Program-made: the position numbers and the translations under genes
Assembly (NCBI GenBank): GCA_947561715.1
Contig: OX387199.1
Span: forward strand, 11,413,001-11,477,000
DNA: 64,000 nucleotides
Reading direction: 5' to 3'
Source of the DNA: Ascidia mentula
Lineage: Eukaryota; Chordata; Ascidiacea; Phlebobranchia; Ascidiidae
The notes under the pieces: generated by a model
What the model saw: only the letters and a program-made list of their open reading frames with translations
Databases searched by the model: none
Told to the model about the DNA's origin: nothing
Shown here: in pieces, positions 11,967 to 23,307 of the stretch
Layout of the letters: each line of letters opens with the position of its first letter
Position numbering within the stretch: position 1 is the first letter of the stretch

Positions 11967-14900
11967 TTATAGCATCGCTGGAGCAACATGAGGACTGTGA
12001 CAGGATGCTATTGCCATCAGTAGTGGCAGGTCGGGCGACTCAATCCTACAGAAAAAATTCAATATCTTGAAAACATTTCTCTACTTCATAAAACAGTATA
12101 TTCTGCCTAGAATAGAACTTAATACCAATCCATTATTACACTACTTGTACTCACCCCAACACTGCAGACAATTGCGCGACAGTAACCCTCTTGTGTCCCC
12201 TCACATACTCCGCCAACATCCGACTTTTAAGTACCAGCTGTCGTAACTCTGCCTCCAAATGTGCCATGCACTGTGAAAAAAACGGACGTCAAAAACTCCC
12301 GGAGTGAATATAACGACCAACTACTAAATGGGACTTACAAATTGCGGTGAAACATTCATGGCGGACATGTGGGCAATTTGCTGCACGATGTTGCTCACCA
12401 GTTTCGATGTTCTGGCGGGCATACAATCTTTGTCACTGTGGGGTCGTTGGCTGCTGTAAACTTTCACTGTGCTGTTGGTAAAAGAAAACCCACGTGATGC
12501 AACCCTTGAGAGCCAAGTATACCCAAACACCAGGTAAAACCAAACTTGGCAAAAATAATTTCGAACCCTTTGCTGACAAATGTTACTTTTCACAAAACTT
12601 GTACCCATCCCATATATTTAAAATGACTTGTTTTAAACCAAATCCAAAAAAAACTACTTACCAACTGTCTAGGTCAGCATGGATACAAACGGCCTCGCTA
12701 ACTCGTTCGTCTAATGGTGGGTTACGTACGGTTTGCCGAAGATCCTTCAGAATTTTTTCGTGGAGGTTTGGTTGACTGGGAACTCCATGTATGACGAAAT
12801 CGTTCAGATATTCAGGATTATAGCTACAAATTGTTCATTGCAATGATTACGTCATGTGACAATCCTAACTTTTGTCAGAATTTGAACGTAAAGAATACTT
12901 ACTCTGCCATTAGTGAATCCCATTCCGGTGAAAAGTGCTTATTAGCCGGATTTTTTGGGTGCGACTTCATTTCCGACACGGGAATATGTTTTGGGACCAA
13001 ACCTGGGCAAACGGCGGCAGAAGTTTCGGCATTGTTAATTTGTTTTGGACTGACCGGACTTTTTGGCACAAGTATTGTTGATTGTTGGCGTCGCACTTGT
13101 TCGTGAAATTGCACTTCTTCGCTGCTCGCTTTAAAACTTACCACACCTACTGGCCCTTTGGCAGGCAGCAAGGGTGGTGGACGTTTTCTTAGAGAGTTTG
13201 ATCTGTTATTTGGAAACGGGATAGGCGCGGTTTCCTGCTTAATATGTGGGTCACATGATGTCTGTGGAACAGCGACCGATTGTGGCGACGGATCGTCGAA
13301 ATATTCATCGAACACATTGTGATTCATTTCAACCGATGGAATTCGCATCAGTTTTAAACGTTCCATGCTGGGGCTTTCAGACATCAAGATATCGTCAGCA
13401 TTGTTCGCGGTTATCGCTGTTTCGTGGGAAGGAGAGGTAGGTAGCGCGTGTCTTCTTGTTCCCAGCTTGCACCGTGGTCCGCTGCTTGTTGAATTGATTC
13501 GACCACTTTCGCAAACTTCCTGTTTGGCGGTGGTGGAAGGATTGGAAACTGATCTGGCTGGAAGAGTTGTTTTGTTGCTTTTCGGAAATGTTGCAGCATC
13601 AGAAGCGGAATTTGTAACAATAACCTGCTCTCCCACCGAGTAGGTTTTCTTGTGCCCCTGAACAGGGGAATTAATCGAGTATTTTTCTGGTGTTTGTGGT
13701 AGAGGCGTGATCGCGTGTCGAGGTGATGCAACGCATGAACTTTGCACGTTTACAACATTTGCAATGGGAGGTTCAATTATGTTCACGAATGTTTGAACAC
13801 GGCGGACGCCACTGCCGTTAGCATTAGACGAGTGTTGATTTATGGCAGGTGTTGACTTGACGTGTTTGATAGAGTTGGGAGCATCTGGATTATGGGTCGG
13901 TACTTTTGGCCAATCGATCTTCTCAAAATTGCACGCCGGTGACGCTTGTCTCACACAGAACGGACCTTCAACTTTTCCTGCAACTAACATATTTACTAAA
14001 AATGCAAAAAGGCGCAATAGTTTTTCCGAAAATAAAAGTTTGGCTTACGTATTGTTGGTTTCGGTGGCCCACTTAAGTGTTTGCTTCGTGGTCGGGCGGG
14101 AGGTTTTGGAGCTAGCGTCTTTACTGGAGTTTTAGCGACAAACTCACTTGACGTTCTTCTGCTCTGAACCGGTCGCTTTGACATGGCATCATTCGAGTAA
14201 GTTCGATGTCTGTGCAATATATCAGAAAAAAAGGATGTGAAGAAAGATGTGTTTAAGTCACATGTTTCACACAACCACATGACACACTGGCATGTGACCA
14301 GATTGCCTGAATGTATGTTACCATGTGACACGAAATCGCATATTTATATTGCGTTTATCATTATGCTATTGGTTTTATGTGTTTTTGACTGCATAAAATG
14401 TTTACATAAAACAATTCTCTGAAAAGGGTGTTGTAAACTTATAATATTAACAAACCTGTTTGAAGTAATTCCATTCATCAACAGATTAGTTTTGTCTGTT
14501 TTATTTTTCACCATCGGCCCACTGTTGCTTCGATTTAACATCCAAAGTGATGGTTGGTTTTGAAAAGGGGTTGATTTACTTCTTGCAACAGTGTTTCTAG
14601 GCAAGTTTGGAGTTCTTATTGGAGTGGTTTCACTGTTCTTTATTGACACAAGCACATATTCAGAGTCCTCTAGGTCACAAGGCACAAAGTCAATAGAAAG
14701 GTTTTTCGTTGGATCTCTTGTGTGATTAAGAGCCTAAACGCAACATTAAACAGGGTTTAGACCAAGTAGAATACCAAAATACCATCATTCATAACACATG
14801 ACAAAATTATGAAAGAAAAACAATAAAGTTAAAAAATAAAATCATAGTCTTGTGACCAAATGACTACACATCATGTGAAGGAAATACATGACAGGACATT

Positions 14901-17244
14901 GTTTACTTACCACAGGTGTCAGCTGATCAGGCACTTGGACACCATCATTCAAATTGCTGCATTGAATGAAATATGATATTACAGAAAGAATTGTGGAAAC
15001 AGCTTCATGTTGTGATCCACTAACAACCGTTCGACAAACTTTCGTTGGTGAACCAACAGCTCCATATAAATCACTGTACAAAAAATTACATTTAAATAAT
15101 ACAAAAAATTGTAAATGTATATTTTTCACATGCTTACCCAAGCTGCGCCCACAAGTTATTGTATTGTTCACTGTGTTCATTTGATCTGTTGCCATTGGAA
15201 GGTGATGAAAATCCAACCCAACCTAGGTGGTAAGTAAGCACTGCTGTGAGTAGACCGCTGAAAAAACTGAAAATCCAACAAAAATTGTGTCAGTTTCAAA
15301 CTTGCAATTATGACAACTAAAATACAAAAAAACGTCACTTACTAGTTTTTTTGTTTGTTGTTGTAATTTAAAACTGTCCTTGTAAGATCACTTAAAAAGT
15401 GTCTCACAATAAGTTCATGGTGACTAGTGGTAATAGTTGAAGATGTGAGTGTCCACCACACTGGCTCAGGAAGTCTTTGAGTCGTGTAAATATTATGCAG
15501 CTTTGTGGAAAATGTTTCAAGGCTCTAAGGTGTATTAAAACAACATGGATTTATTAACAAATATCAAACACAAAAGTTATAAAATTAACCTTCATCATTG
15601 CTTGAATAAATTCCTGCTTTGATTTGATTTTCACAGAAATTTCGATATTTTCCTTTAATTCAGTGAGATGGCTTTCAAAAATGGGAAACCGTTCAAAGAA
15701 AAAGCGTTGAAACATTCTACACAACAGGAAACAAATAGCATGGATTGCATCAATGAGTATTTTCTTTTGCTTCTGTCTTACGTGAAATTGTTGGGCTCCG
15801 GCTCACATATTACTGCAAAACCAATTCGCATTCGATTTTGTCGGATAGGATTGGCTGCATCATCAATCTACAAAAAATATGCAGAAGTTGGCATAAATGA
15901 AAAAAGTGTGTTTATCTTAATAAATTTACCTTATCATGCAACATAAAGCTGTCCCTTTGGTTTGGCGGCAAGGAATGAGCTTTTTTATTAGACATAGACA
16001 AAGGTCTCAAACCACTTCCCAAGGATCCTTATGTAATACAACCCATTATTTTAGCTGATGACAAAAAAAAAAACTGTTTATGAAGTTTCAAACCTGTGAA
16101 GCTTTGGGACAATCCTTGGTAACTTGAAAAAAGGGCAGCTAGTGAATTACTTGAATCCGATCTGTGCATACTCCCGGAATGCGCAACTGCTTCTTTTTGC
16201 ATTGGAATTGCAGGTGTTGGAGTTGAAACTAAAGGGAATATCAAACTTAAATCATTTGGACATTGTTCAGAACAAATTTGAAGCTTTTATGCAGCATAAA
16301 GGTAATTATGATGTTAGCAACTAGTAAAAAAAAGTGAAATTCAACCTGGCATTGTTTGAGCCTTTCTCCTGCTGTAAACTTGATTAGGTTTCTGTGTTTC
16401 AAGATGGATGTCTAATCTTCTGTCCAAACTGTTTACTGTATTTGGGGATTTAAAAGATGGCAAACAGAAAACTCTGCTTACCATTAGTTGTGGAGGGTTT
16501 CTAAAACAACAGACAGACATTGAATAAATTAACAAAAATATTCATTAAACAAATATGTGAGTTTACATTTACCGAATAGTGTGTATTTTCAGGGAAGGGG
16601 CTTTTTGCACCATTCCGACACAACCAAAGAGCATTTCACCCAGGACATCCCAGTCAGACGGATTTCTAGTGCACTAAATTAAAACAAATTTAATTGGAAT
16701 TTACCAGTTTAAAAAATCGTCAATTATCCAAACATTTTAAAATTGTTTACCTCATATTGCACAGCGGGTTTATTGCTTTCTTGCACATCTTTATCAATAT
16801 CCTAAAAAAATACATGCTTAAAAAGGGGAAAATTTCATTAAAGACGACATGATATACTTCTGACGTTGTTACGGCAGCAATTTTTTGAAAACATTTCGAG
16901 TCAAACACATTCTTCCGTTCACTGTCAAGTTCCTGAAACAGCACAAGTCGTACAATAGGTGGAGGCCTTCCAACAAATACAGCTATGTCTGATTTTTTTG
17001 GAGAGGTAAAGGACATATCCTTGCTTGGTGAAATGTCGGCTATCATCGACTTTCTGCTGAGATTAACACCCATTTTAGACAAGAGATTGAAAAATGTAAA
17101 TGATAAAGACTTTGTGCCATGGAGGGCTTTGATTATAAGGTCATAAGCTAGTAGCTCATGACTCATCAAACAATGCAAGTGACTCATCAAGACAAGACCT
17201 TTACACAATTTTGTGTGAATGGTGGCAAACAGCAGACTTATCAA
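11967..17244 (-). CDS. FNIP: Folliculin-interacting protein (FNIP1/FNIP2 orthologue)
   Basis: Eighteen exons on the minus strand, in order: (16858-about 17244), 16751-16801, 16573-16673, 16346-16500, 16094-16228, 15930-16027, 15782-15867, 15590-15716, 15343-15524, 15138-15257, 14911-15073, 14456-14733, 14049-14209, 12903-13995, 12662-12823, 12339-12471, 12155-12270, 11967-12045; all junction phases agree. Diagnostic FNIP segments in order: IVRLVLFQELDSERKNVFDS, GEMLFGCVGMVQKAPSLKIH then PPQLMVSRVF, FFFERFPIFESHL, NNLWAQLGDLYGAVGSPTKV, DSEYVLVSIKNSE, FDEYFDD, VIHGVP with LDERVSEAVC, and the end ESPDLPLLMAIASCHSPHVA. FNIPs are longin/DENN proteins that bind folliculin and act at the lysosome in Rag GTPase-mTORC1 and AMPK control. 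The large exon 12903-13995 is Ser/Pro-rich and probably disordered. The start is uncertain: Met codons end at 17244 and 17073, giving about 1,208 or 1,151 residues (human about 1,110-1,170). Confidence 0.95.
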
Positions 17245-20200
17245 TAAATTTTTCCTTCAATAAATTATTATCATTTTTGTCCAAATACTGTGAGGCAAAA
17301 GCAGCAAACCTGAATAATGAACATTTTGTCAGTCGATGGTTAATCTTCTTGTGTAATTTTTGTAACGAATCCATCTTGTTTTAGTGGCCAATGAAATAAA
17401 ATGCCACAGAAAACTGCTTTTCATCCCATTTATAAAGAGTAATTCTGCTTGTTTGTCAGTATATCATGGGACTTGTATACACATTCCTCTTGGTCTCCGC
17501 TAGGAAATCAAATCAGTTCATGACTATTGAAATTCAATTTGTGCAACGCCAAAGCAGCTCACATTCATACTTCATTACATGCCTAAATGTTTGATTCACA
17601 GAAAACAAATATAACTTCATCATTTTTACTATCAACAAACGTATAAGTACTAAGAGAATAAGAGGAGCCCAGTTCAAAAATCATTTATCTTTACTTTCCT
17701 TTGTTTTTATGAAATCACCGAAATCTCAACTTATGTACAAATAACACAACTTCATGTATAAGCTTTCAAAATAATTTGAATGGTTCCTGAGCCACAACCT
17801 TACAACTGCAAGGAACCAAAATTAACACAGCCACGACCCAACGATCACAGAATAAAACAACTCGTGACGGAGCGTCATGTGACTGCCTGAGCTGGATTGT
17901 ACGTCACAGTAAAGCATTGATCATCGTCACTGGCGCGTGACACCGTAACGGCGACAACAGAACAAAATTGCGTGGGAGGCTTGAACATTACGAATCTTCA
18001 ACTACAGCTTTAAAAACATTTAAAAATTTGGCTGCACTTCTTTGCATCACAAAACCTACCCATTGCGTTATTTTGATCGCTTGGTTATGACATACGGTAC
18101 AGACTGGCCTATATAAGTGGTGTATGCAGTATTATATTATACACAGAAACTCAAATATTTCGGTAATAATGCTTTACCAAATCTAACCAGCCCACCATTA
18201 CGAGAAACTGCAAAACAAAGTCACCGTGCACTGAAAATGTCACTTGCTATTTAGGGAAAAAAGTTATGTTAGGAAAAACACATACCAAACTTTACACACG
18301 AAACTCCCTTAATTTAAATTGAGAAAGCACTGCATTTAGATCTCTTTCTTGGTATTTTATTGAGGACTGCCAATCAAAAAAAAACAATGAATCGCACTGA
18401 TGCAGGACCGGAAAGAATAGGAAACCTGTAGCAAACTTTGGTTTATATTTTAATTCAACGAAAACAACAGTCCTATTTGTTTTACGATCTGAAACGCAGG
18501 GCCATGATGACGGAATTCCAATGGCACACATCTATATATTTGCCCTTTCCAAGTATCACTGATGTCACTGTATCATAAACATCTTGATATTTTCTTGCAA
18601 AAGAGGTGATAAAGTTTTAACTGCAATCAGAATAGAAATATGCAGTATTTAACTTGTAATTTGATTTTCGGTTTTATCAAAATTACTACTTTGTCCAACG
18701 GCCGTTTTCATTCAGGGCAAGGTTTGACAAATACGTAGGTGAATTGTTAGGCATAAAACATGCCGATCTTGGCGTATAAATCGGTGCCATTCTGATCCTA
18801 ATGAAATTAATTCTGATGTAGTAGGGTACGCATTTACCTTGATTTTTTTTATATGTCAGCAATTCCGTAATCTAATTTAGGAAAAACCAAAGCACCTCAA
18901 ATTTAAAAAACATACAGTATAACTCTAGTTTCAATTCTATTCAAATTAAAAAAAAAGCTAAAAAAAGTCTATAGTTGTCGATGTCAGGCTACTTGATATT
19001 TTGCCCCCAGCTCTTCAACACGCCCATGCTTCTCAGGGAACTTTTTTACGTCACATACAACTAAATGTTCGTGCAGTCGTTGCCAACGTAGTCCGTTTAA
19101 GTTCTGAAACGACTCTTCTTTGCTTTATCTTTCATATTTGTAGGGTATCCATTGGGTGGGACAGATATAGGCTGTTATCAGGATTCCAGCAGCATATCGC
19201 AAGTTGGCACTTCTAGTCCTCACTAAGTTTAGTGACAAGATAACAGCCAATGTACCACAAGCAAAACGTTTTACTTTCAAAAATAAAATTTTCTGACGAT
19301 TTTTCATAGCACTCCTGCTTTAGTATAATCATAGTATACTCTACTGTGGTAGTGCAACGACTCCTCCTGATTGTCTCTGTCACGCATGATTTCTAAGAGA
19401 TAGAAAACTCGCAAATAAATTGGAATTACTTGAAACGTGGGTAGAGTTACATACTGAATTTTTAGCATGTTTAAGTTAGCTCTATATTATTGATTCCAAT
19501 AACTATAAATATTAAATATTTTTTACCCTTCTTTTCGAAATACGGCGATGTATTGTCGAACAGTTTTATTGTACACCTTGTGTGAATAGAAGTTTAAAGT
19601 GTAAGTATACCATGTAATTTTGGGGTTTGTATAAGTACACCTGTGTTGACGTTATCAATACAGTGAAGAAACCATGACATCATTTTATAAGTAGAGGTAT
19701 GGTTGAAATGTCTTTTGTAAGTGTAAAAAAGCTGATTTTTTTTGAAAATCGTAATTGTCATGCAGGATTTAAATATTATTTACTACAGGCAATTCTGCAA
19801 ATAATGTTCATAATCCGATGGCCGAAGGTCAAATAGATGTGAGGCTACTTATTCAGAAACAGTGTTTGTAAAACTGGTCAAGTTCAGTACTACAGACAAA
19901 ATTATTAAGCTTCTAGAATGTACATTTCACACAAATTTATGCAATGTGACGAATTTCATAATCATAAGCAGATATTCCTTTTTTTAAGTCACTTTGTTAA
20001 AAAATGCGTGGATGTAACCTTGTTTTCATGTGCATGCGTTTTTATTCATTCCTTTTAAGTAGTTGTTTCCAAATTTACAGAGTAAAAAAAAAAAGTTAAA
20101 AGCTAAGCAATACAAAATGTGTAACCTTTATTCTTCTGTCTTGCTTTTCTTGTTTGGGCAAAATAATATCTGATAATATGTTCCTATAAATTTAGTCAAA

Positions 20201-20638
20201 GATTACAGATTATTCCAAAAATTCTGTTTGGCCACTTAGTTTTTGGAGTACATTGATACTGACCAACACATAAAAATGATCCAAACCTAGTAAAAATTTT
20301 CCTAATATAAGAGTCAAGATACATGCAAATAAATAAGCAGCACATTTGTAAAGATTGCAAGACCCTATAAAATAACTTCAAAAAATAGTCTGCTTGTGGC
20401 AGGCTATACGTTTTTTGTCTTGAATGTCTTTCTATTACAAACAAAAGCATTTTCAGCCGTACTACTACTCACAAACTACGCCATGATTGAGTCACAGTTC
20501 CATTACGTCAGCACAGGCATCCAAGGACACACTTAAAAAACAAAAACAAATTTAAGTTGAGTACTTCCACTTTTTACTGCTATTTTTGCTGCCAGGTACA
20601 GTAATTAATGGGAATTGCTCTTCTGGCTCTGAAGTTTC
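17245..20638. other. FNIP upstream region; no gene seen
   Basis: This should hold the FNIP promoter and perhaps 5' UTR exons on the minus strand. It is AT-rich, and the open frames are short and unrecognised. A TATATAAG stands at about 18112 on the plus strand, but no plus-strand gene follows it, so I do not call it a promoter. Confidence 0.4.
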
Positions 20639-21387
20639 GAAAGTGTTTTTTAAAACCGACGTTTCGTCTGCATCCGGCGAGACTTCCTCAGGTTATGTCA
20701 CACAATAATGCATCAAGCGCATAAACACTAAAAACACAAGAAAAGGGGAAAAGATAACATTGGCACTGCTTGTATCGTCACGTGACCAGGTGTGTAACGG
20801 GGCGTAACACTTACAACAAATTGTTGTAAACCGCTGGAAAGTAGACGCATTGCTCCTTGTCATTCACGCAATGGTCGTTCTTATGAATGTGAAGCGTTTT
20901 GTGTGGTTCTCCTCCATCTCGAGGACTCGGACCTCATCAAAGTTAACTCGGTGGCAGCGTGTTTCGCCAGTGCTGTCCTCTGGCTATTCTTTGCTGCAAC
21001 GTCACGGCCATGCTCTTTTAACCGAGTCTTTAACCGATATATGCTCCACTGCAGTCCTTACATGGAATATAAAACACAACGCCTTTGGGTTGGGCCGTAC
21101 CCTTCTCGATAGGGTGTGACACCATTCTGCCCAGTGTTCTGTGTGGCTTTGTGTAGACCGCAGTACCATAATCCAACATCATACGCCTTAGCGTGTCTGT
21201 TAAAACACGAACATGGCAAAACGATCGTACCGGTAGATGGCGCTGTTTCTTGTGCCTTGACCACGGACTTTCTTCTAAACATCCATTACAGATAGTGTTT
21301 ATGCACTCGATGCATTATTGTGATGTGACATAACCCTGAGGAAGCCGCTGGATGGTAGACGAAACGTCGGTTTCAATAAACACTTTC
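20639..21387 (-). mobile_element. Penelope-like retroelement fragment (end of RT and GIY-YIG domain) flanked by inverted arms
   Basis: The outer arms 20639-20730 and 21293-21387 are inverted copies of each other, sharing ACCGACGTTTCGTCT, CTTCCTCA, GGTTATGTCACA and AATAATGCATC. On the minus strand between them, 21180-21130 reads VYTKPHRTLG, as at the junction after the reverse transcriptase in Penelope-like elements. Then 21090-21030 gives GVVFYIPCKDCSGAYIG, the GIY-YIG endonuclease opening, followed in another frame by RLKTRLKEHGRDVAAKN and a late EENHTKRF stretch. Stops and frame changes show it is dead. No complete reverse transcriptase is present. Confidence 0.72.
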
Positions 21388-23194
21388 TAAAAAAAATACT
21401 TTTCAGAAAAACATCGTATTATTGTGAAAAGGGATATGAATTATTTATTATTTTTTACTCATTGGAATCACTATATTACTAACAATTCGTTAAAACTCCA
21501 CCCACAATTAAAGCAATTCGAATTTATTTGCGAGTATCCTATCTCTCTACATGCAAAAAGTGGCATTTGATCTCCTGGAAATCATGCGTATCGGAGATTC
21601 TCCAAGAGAATTAAGAAACAAAGAAAAGAGGAGCCGTTGCACCACCATAAGAGTATACTATAGTATAAATAATCGTCACCAAAATATTCATTGAGTTTTT
21701 CCCCGGAAATTTATTGGTTCCGACTTTGCCCCAACAATGGGCGTGACGTCACAATGCTGCACGTAAGATTGATTGCAAGATTGGTGGAAAATGCAATGGT
21801 TCTTTATTAAAATGCGTGTAGCTCTTATTGGGTAAATCATTTCGGGGTAGTTTTTTTTTTATTAGGGCAAAGCAGATATTGTCGAAGAATATAAGTACGA
21901 ACCACCAAAAACAAAAATTTACGTTAAGCGAAGAAAAAAGTATGGAACTAACCGCAACCAGCGCGTCTGGCAGCTGCATTGCATTAACGTTTACTGTTTC
22001 ATTGGGGTAAAATCGGAGCATATGAAACAAAAGACTCAAAATCAAATTATAAATCTTTTCTAATGATTCTCTAGCTAGGTCACTTTCGAAATTTCTGCAA
22101 AAGATCGTAAAATTAATGATATGTTCCCAACTTGGTTGTATGTACTGACATAAAACATAACAGATAAGCTTTAGTGTCTCTTCACCTAAGCGTAAATTTT
22201 CTTTTTTGGTGCTTGGTACTTAATATTTTTCGACAATTTCTGCTTTGCTTATACGTAAAAAATTTTCCACAAACGGATTTAGGACTGCGCTACACGCGTT
22301 TTAGTAAATAACTCCTATCTAAACCAATGCAATATCAGCCATTCTTTACCTGCAGCATTGTGACGTCAGGCCCATTGATGACGCGAAGTCGGAACCATGA
22401 TATTCATGGAATTGAGCCAAATGTATTGCAGAATAGTAAACTGATATAGGTCTGCTATAACAATCCAGATACTGGCAGGCTGTCGATCGCGCACGCACCG
22501 TATGTAAATTCGAGGCAACGATCATGCAGACAACTTGGTTTAATCTGATAAAACTTAGGCCTACACAGAAATACAAATTGTGAATAGCCATAATGACATT
22601 TCACAGTAAAAGTATTTTTTTTATTTATGAAACGACTATTGGTTATCTCGTCAGTCATAGATAAAAAGCCACTTTATGTTATAATGTAATTTTTGCTTTA
22701 ATTTAAATTAAGTTTTTAAAAAGGTATCTGTTGGATTTTAAATATTTACACGAGGGCGCTGCAGAGCCAAAACGACGTTGTGAAGATCAAGATCTCACGA
22801 AAAGCAATAGTGGTAGCACCAACCAGGGCGAAGTCGGTGCACCTAGGCTTTGGCGATGCCAAAAATTGTGTACATTAATGGATATACTTATTTGTCTTGT
22901 AATTGTACAGTACGAGTGTCAGGCAGAAAGTAAGAGCATTAAGAAAACTGCAGTTGGTATTTTTTCACTATAGGCCTAGCTGCACCTTATTAGCAGACAG
23001 TCAGACATCGAGATGGTTTTTATGCAATGCCGGAAAATTACTACTGGATTACCGCGACGATTCGTTTGCAGATTACATTGCACGCCAGTATGTTGCTTCG
23101 AAACGTTCGTTTTAAGCTCTTTGACCTTGCAAAAAAATTAGTAATCCATGTTACTTTTGGCATATAAATTATGTTTGTTTTTAAGCCTTTTATG
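21388..23194. other. Gap upstream of FRAS1; no gene seen
   Basis: No supported coding region. It contains a perfect TGACGTCA at 21744-21751 and several near copies. Its last part should carry the FRAS1 promoter. Confidence 0.4.
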
Positions 23195-23202
23195 TATAAA
23201 TA
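23195..23202 (+). promoter_or_regulatory. Candidate TATA box of FRAS1
   Basis: TATAAATA lies about 106 bp upstream of the FRAS1 start codon at 23308, a reasonable distance for a short 5' UTR. AT-rich flanks make chance matches common, so this is tentative. Confidence 0.35.
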
Positions 23203-23307
23203 AAAAGGAACCTTCATGAGTTTAGAAAGGTATGCAAATATTGTATTGAGAATATGTGTAAGTCAAGGGTCCGAGGGGTTCTGACAGAAAAGGATAAAAC
23301 CTCCACA

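Noticed and set aside
12831-14135. Plus-strand open frames across 12831-14135
   Set aside because: They are shadows of the long FNIP exon 12903-13995 on the minus strand, whose phases and homology are clear.
17874-17883. GTCATGTGAC upstream of FNIP as a TFEB/CLEAR-type site
   Set aside because: Perfect GTCACGTGAC also occurs in the Penelope-like remnant (20777) and inside a FRAS1 exon (40869), so the motif is not specific here. It also lies over 600 bp from the likely start.
18106-18120. TATATAAG as a promoter on the plus strand
   Set aside because: No plus-strand gene begins downstream until FRAS1, 5 kb away, and AT-rich sequence gives such matches by chance.
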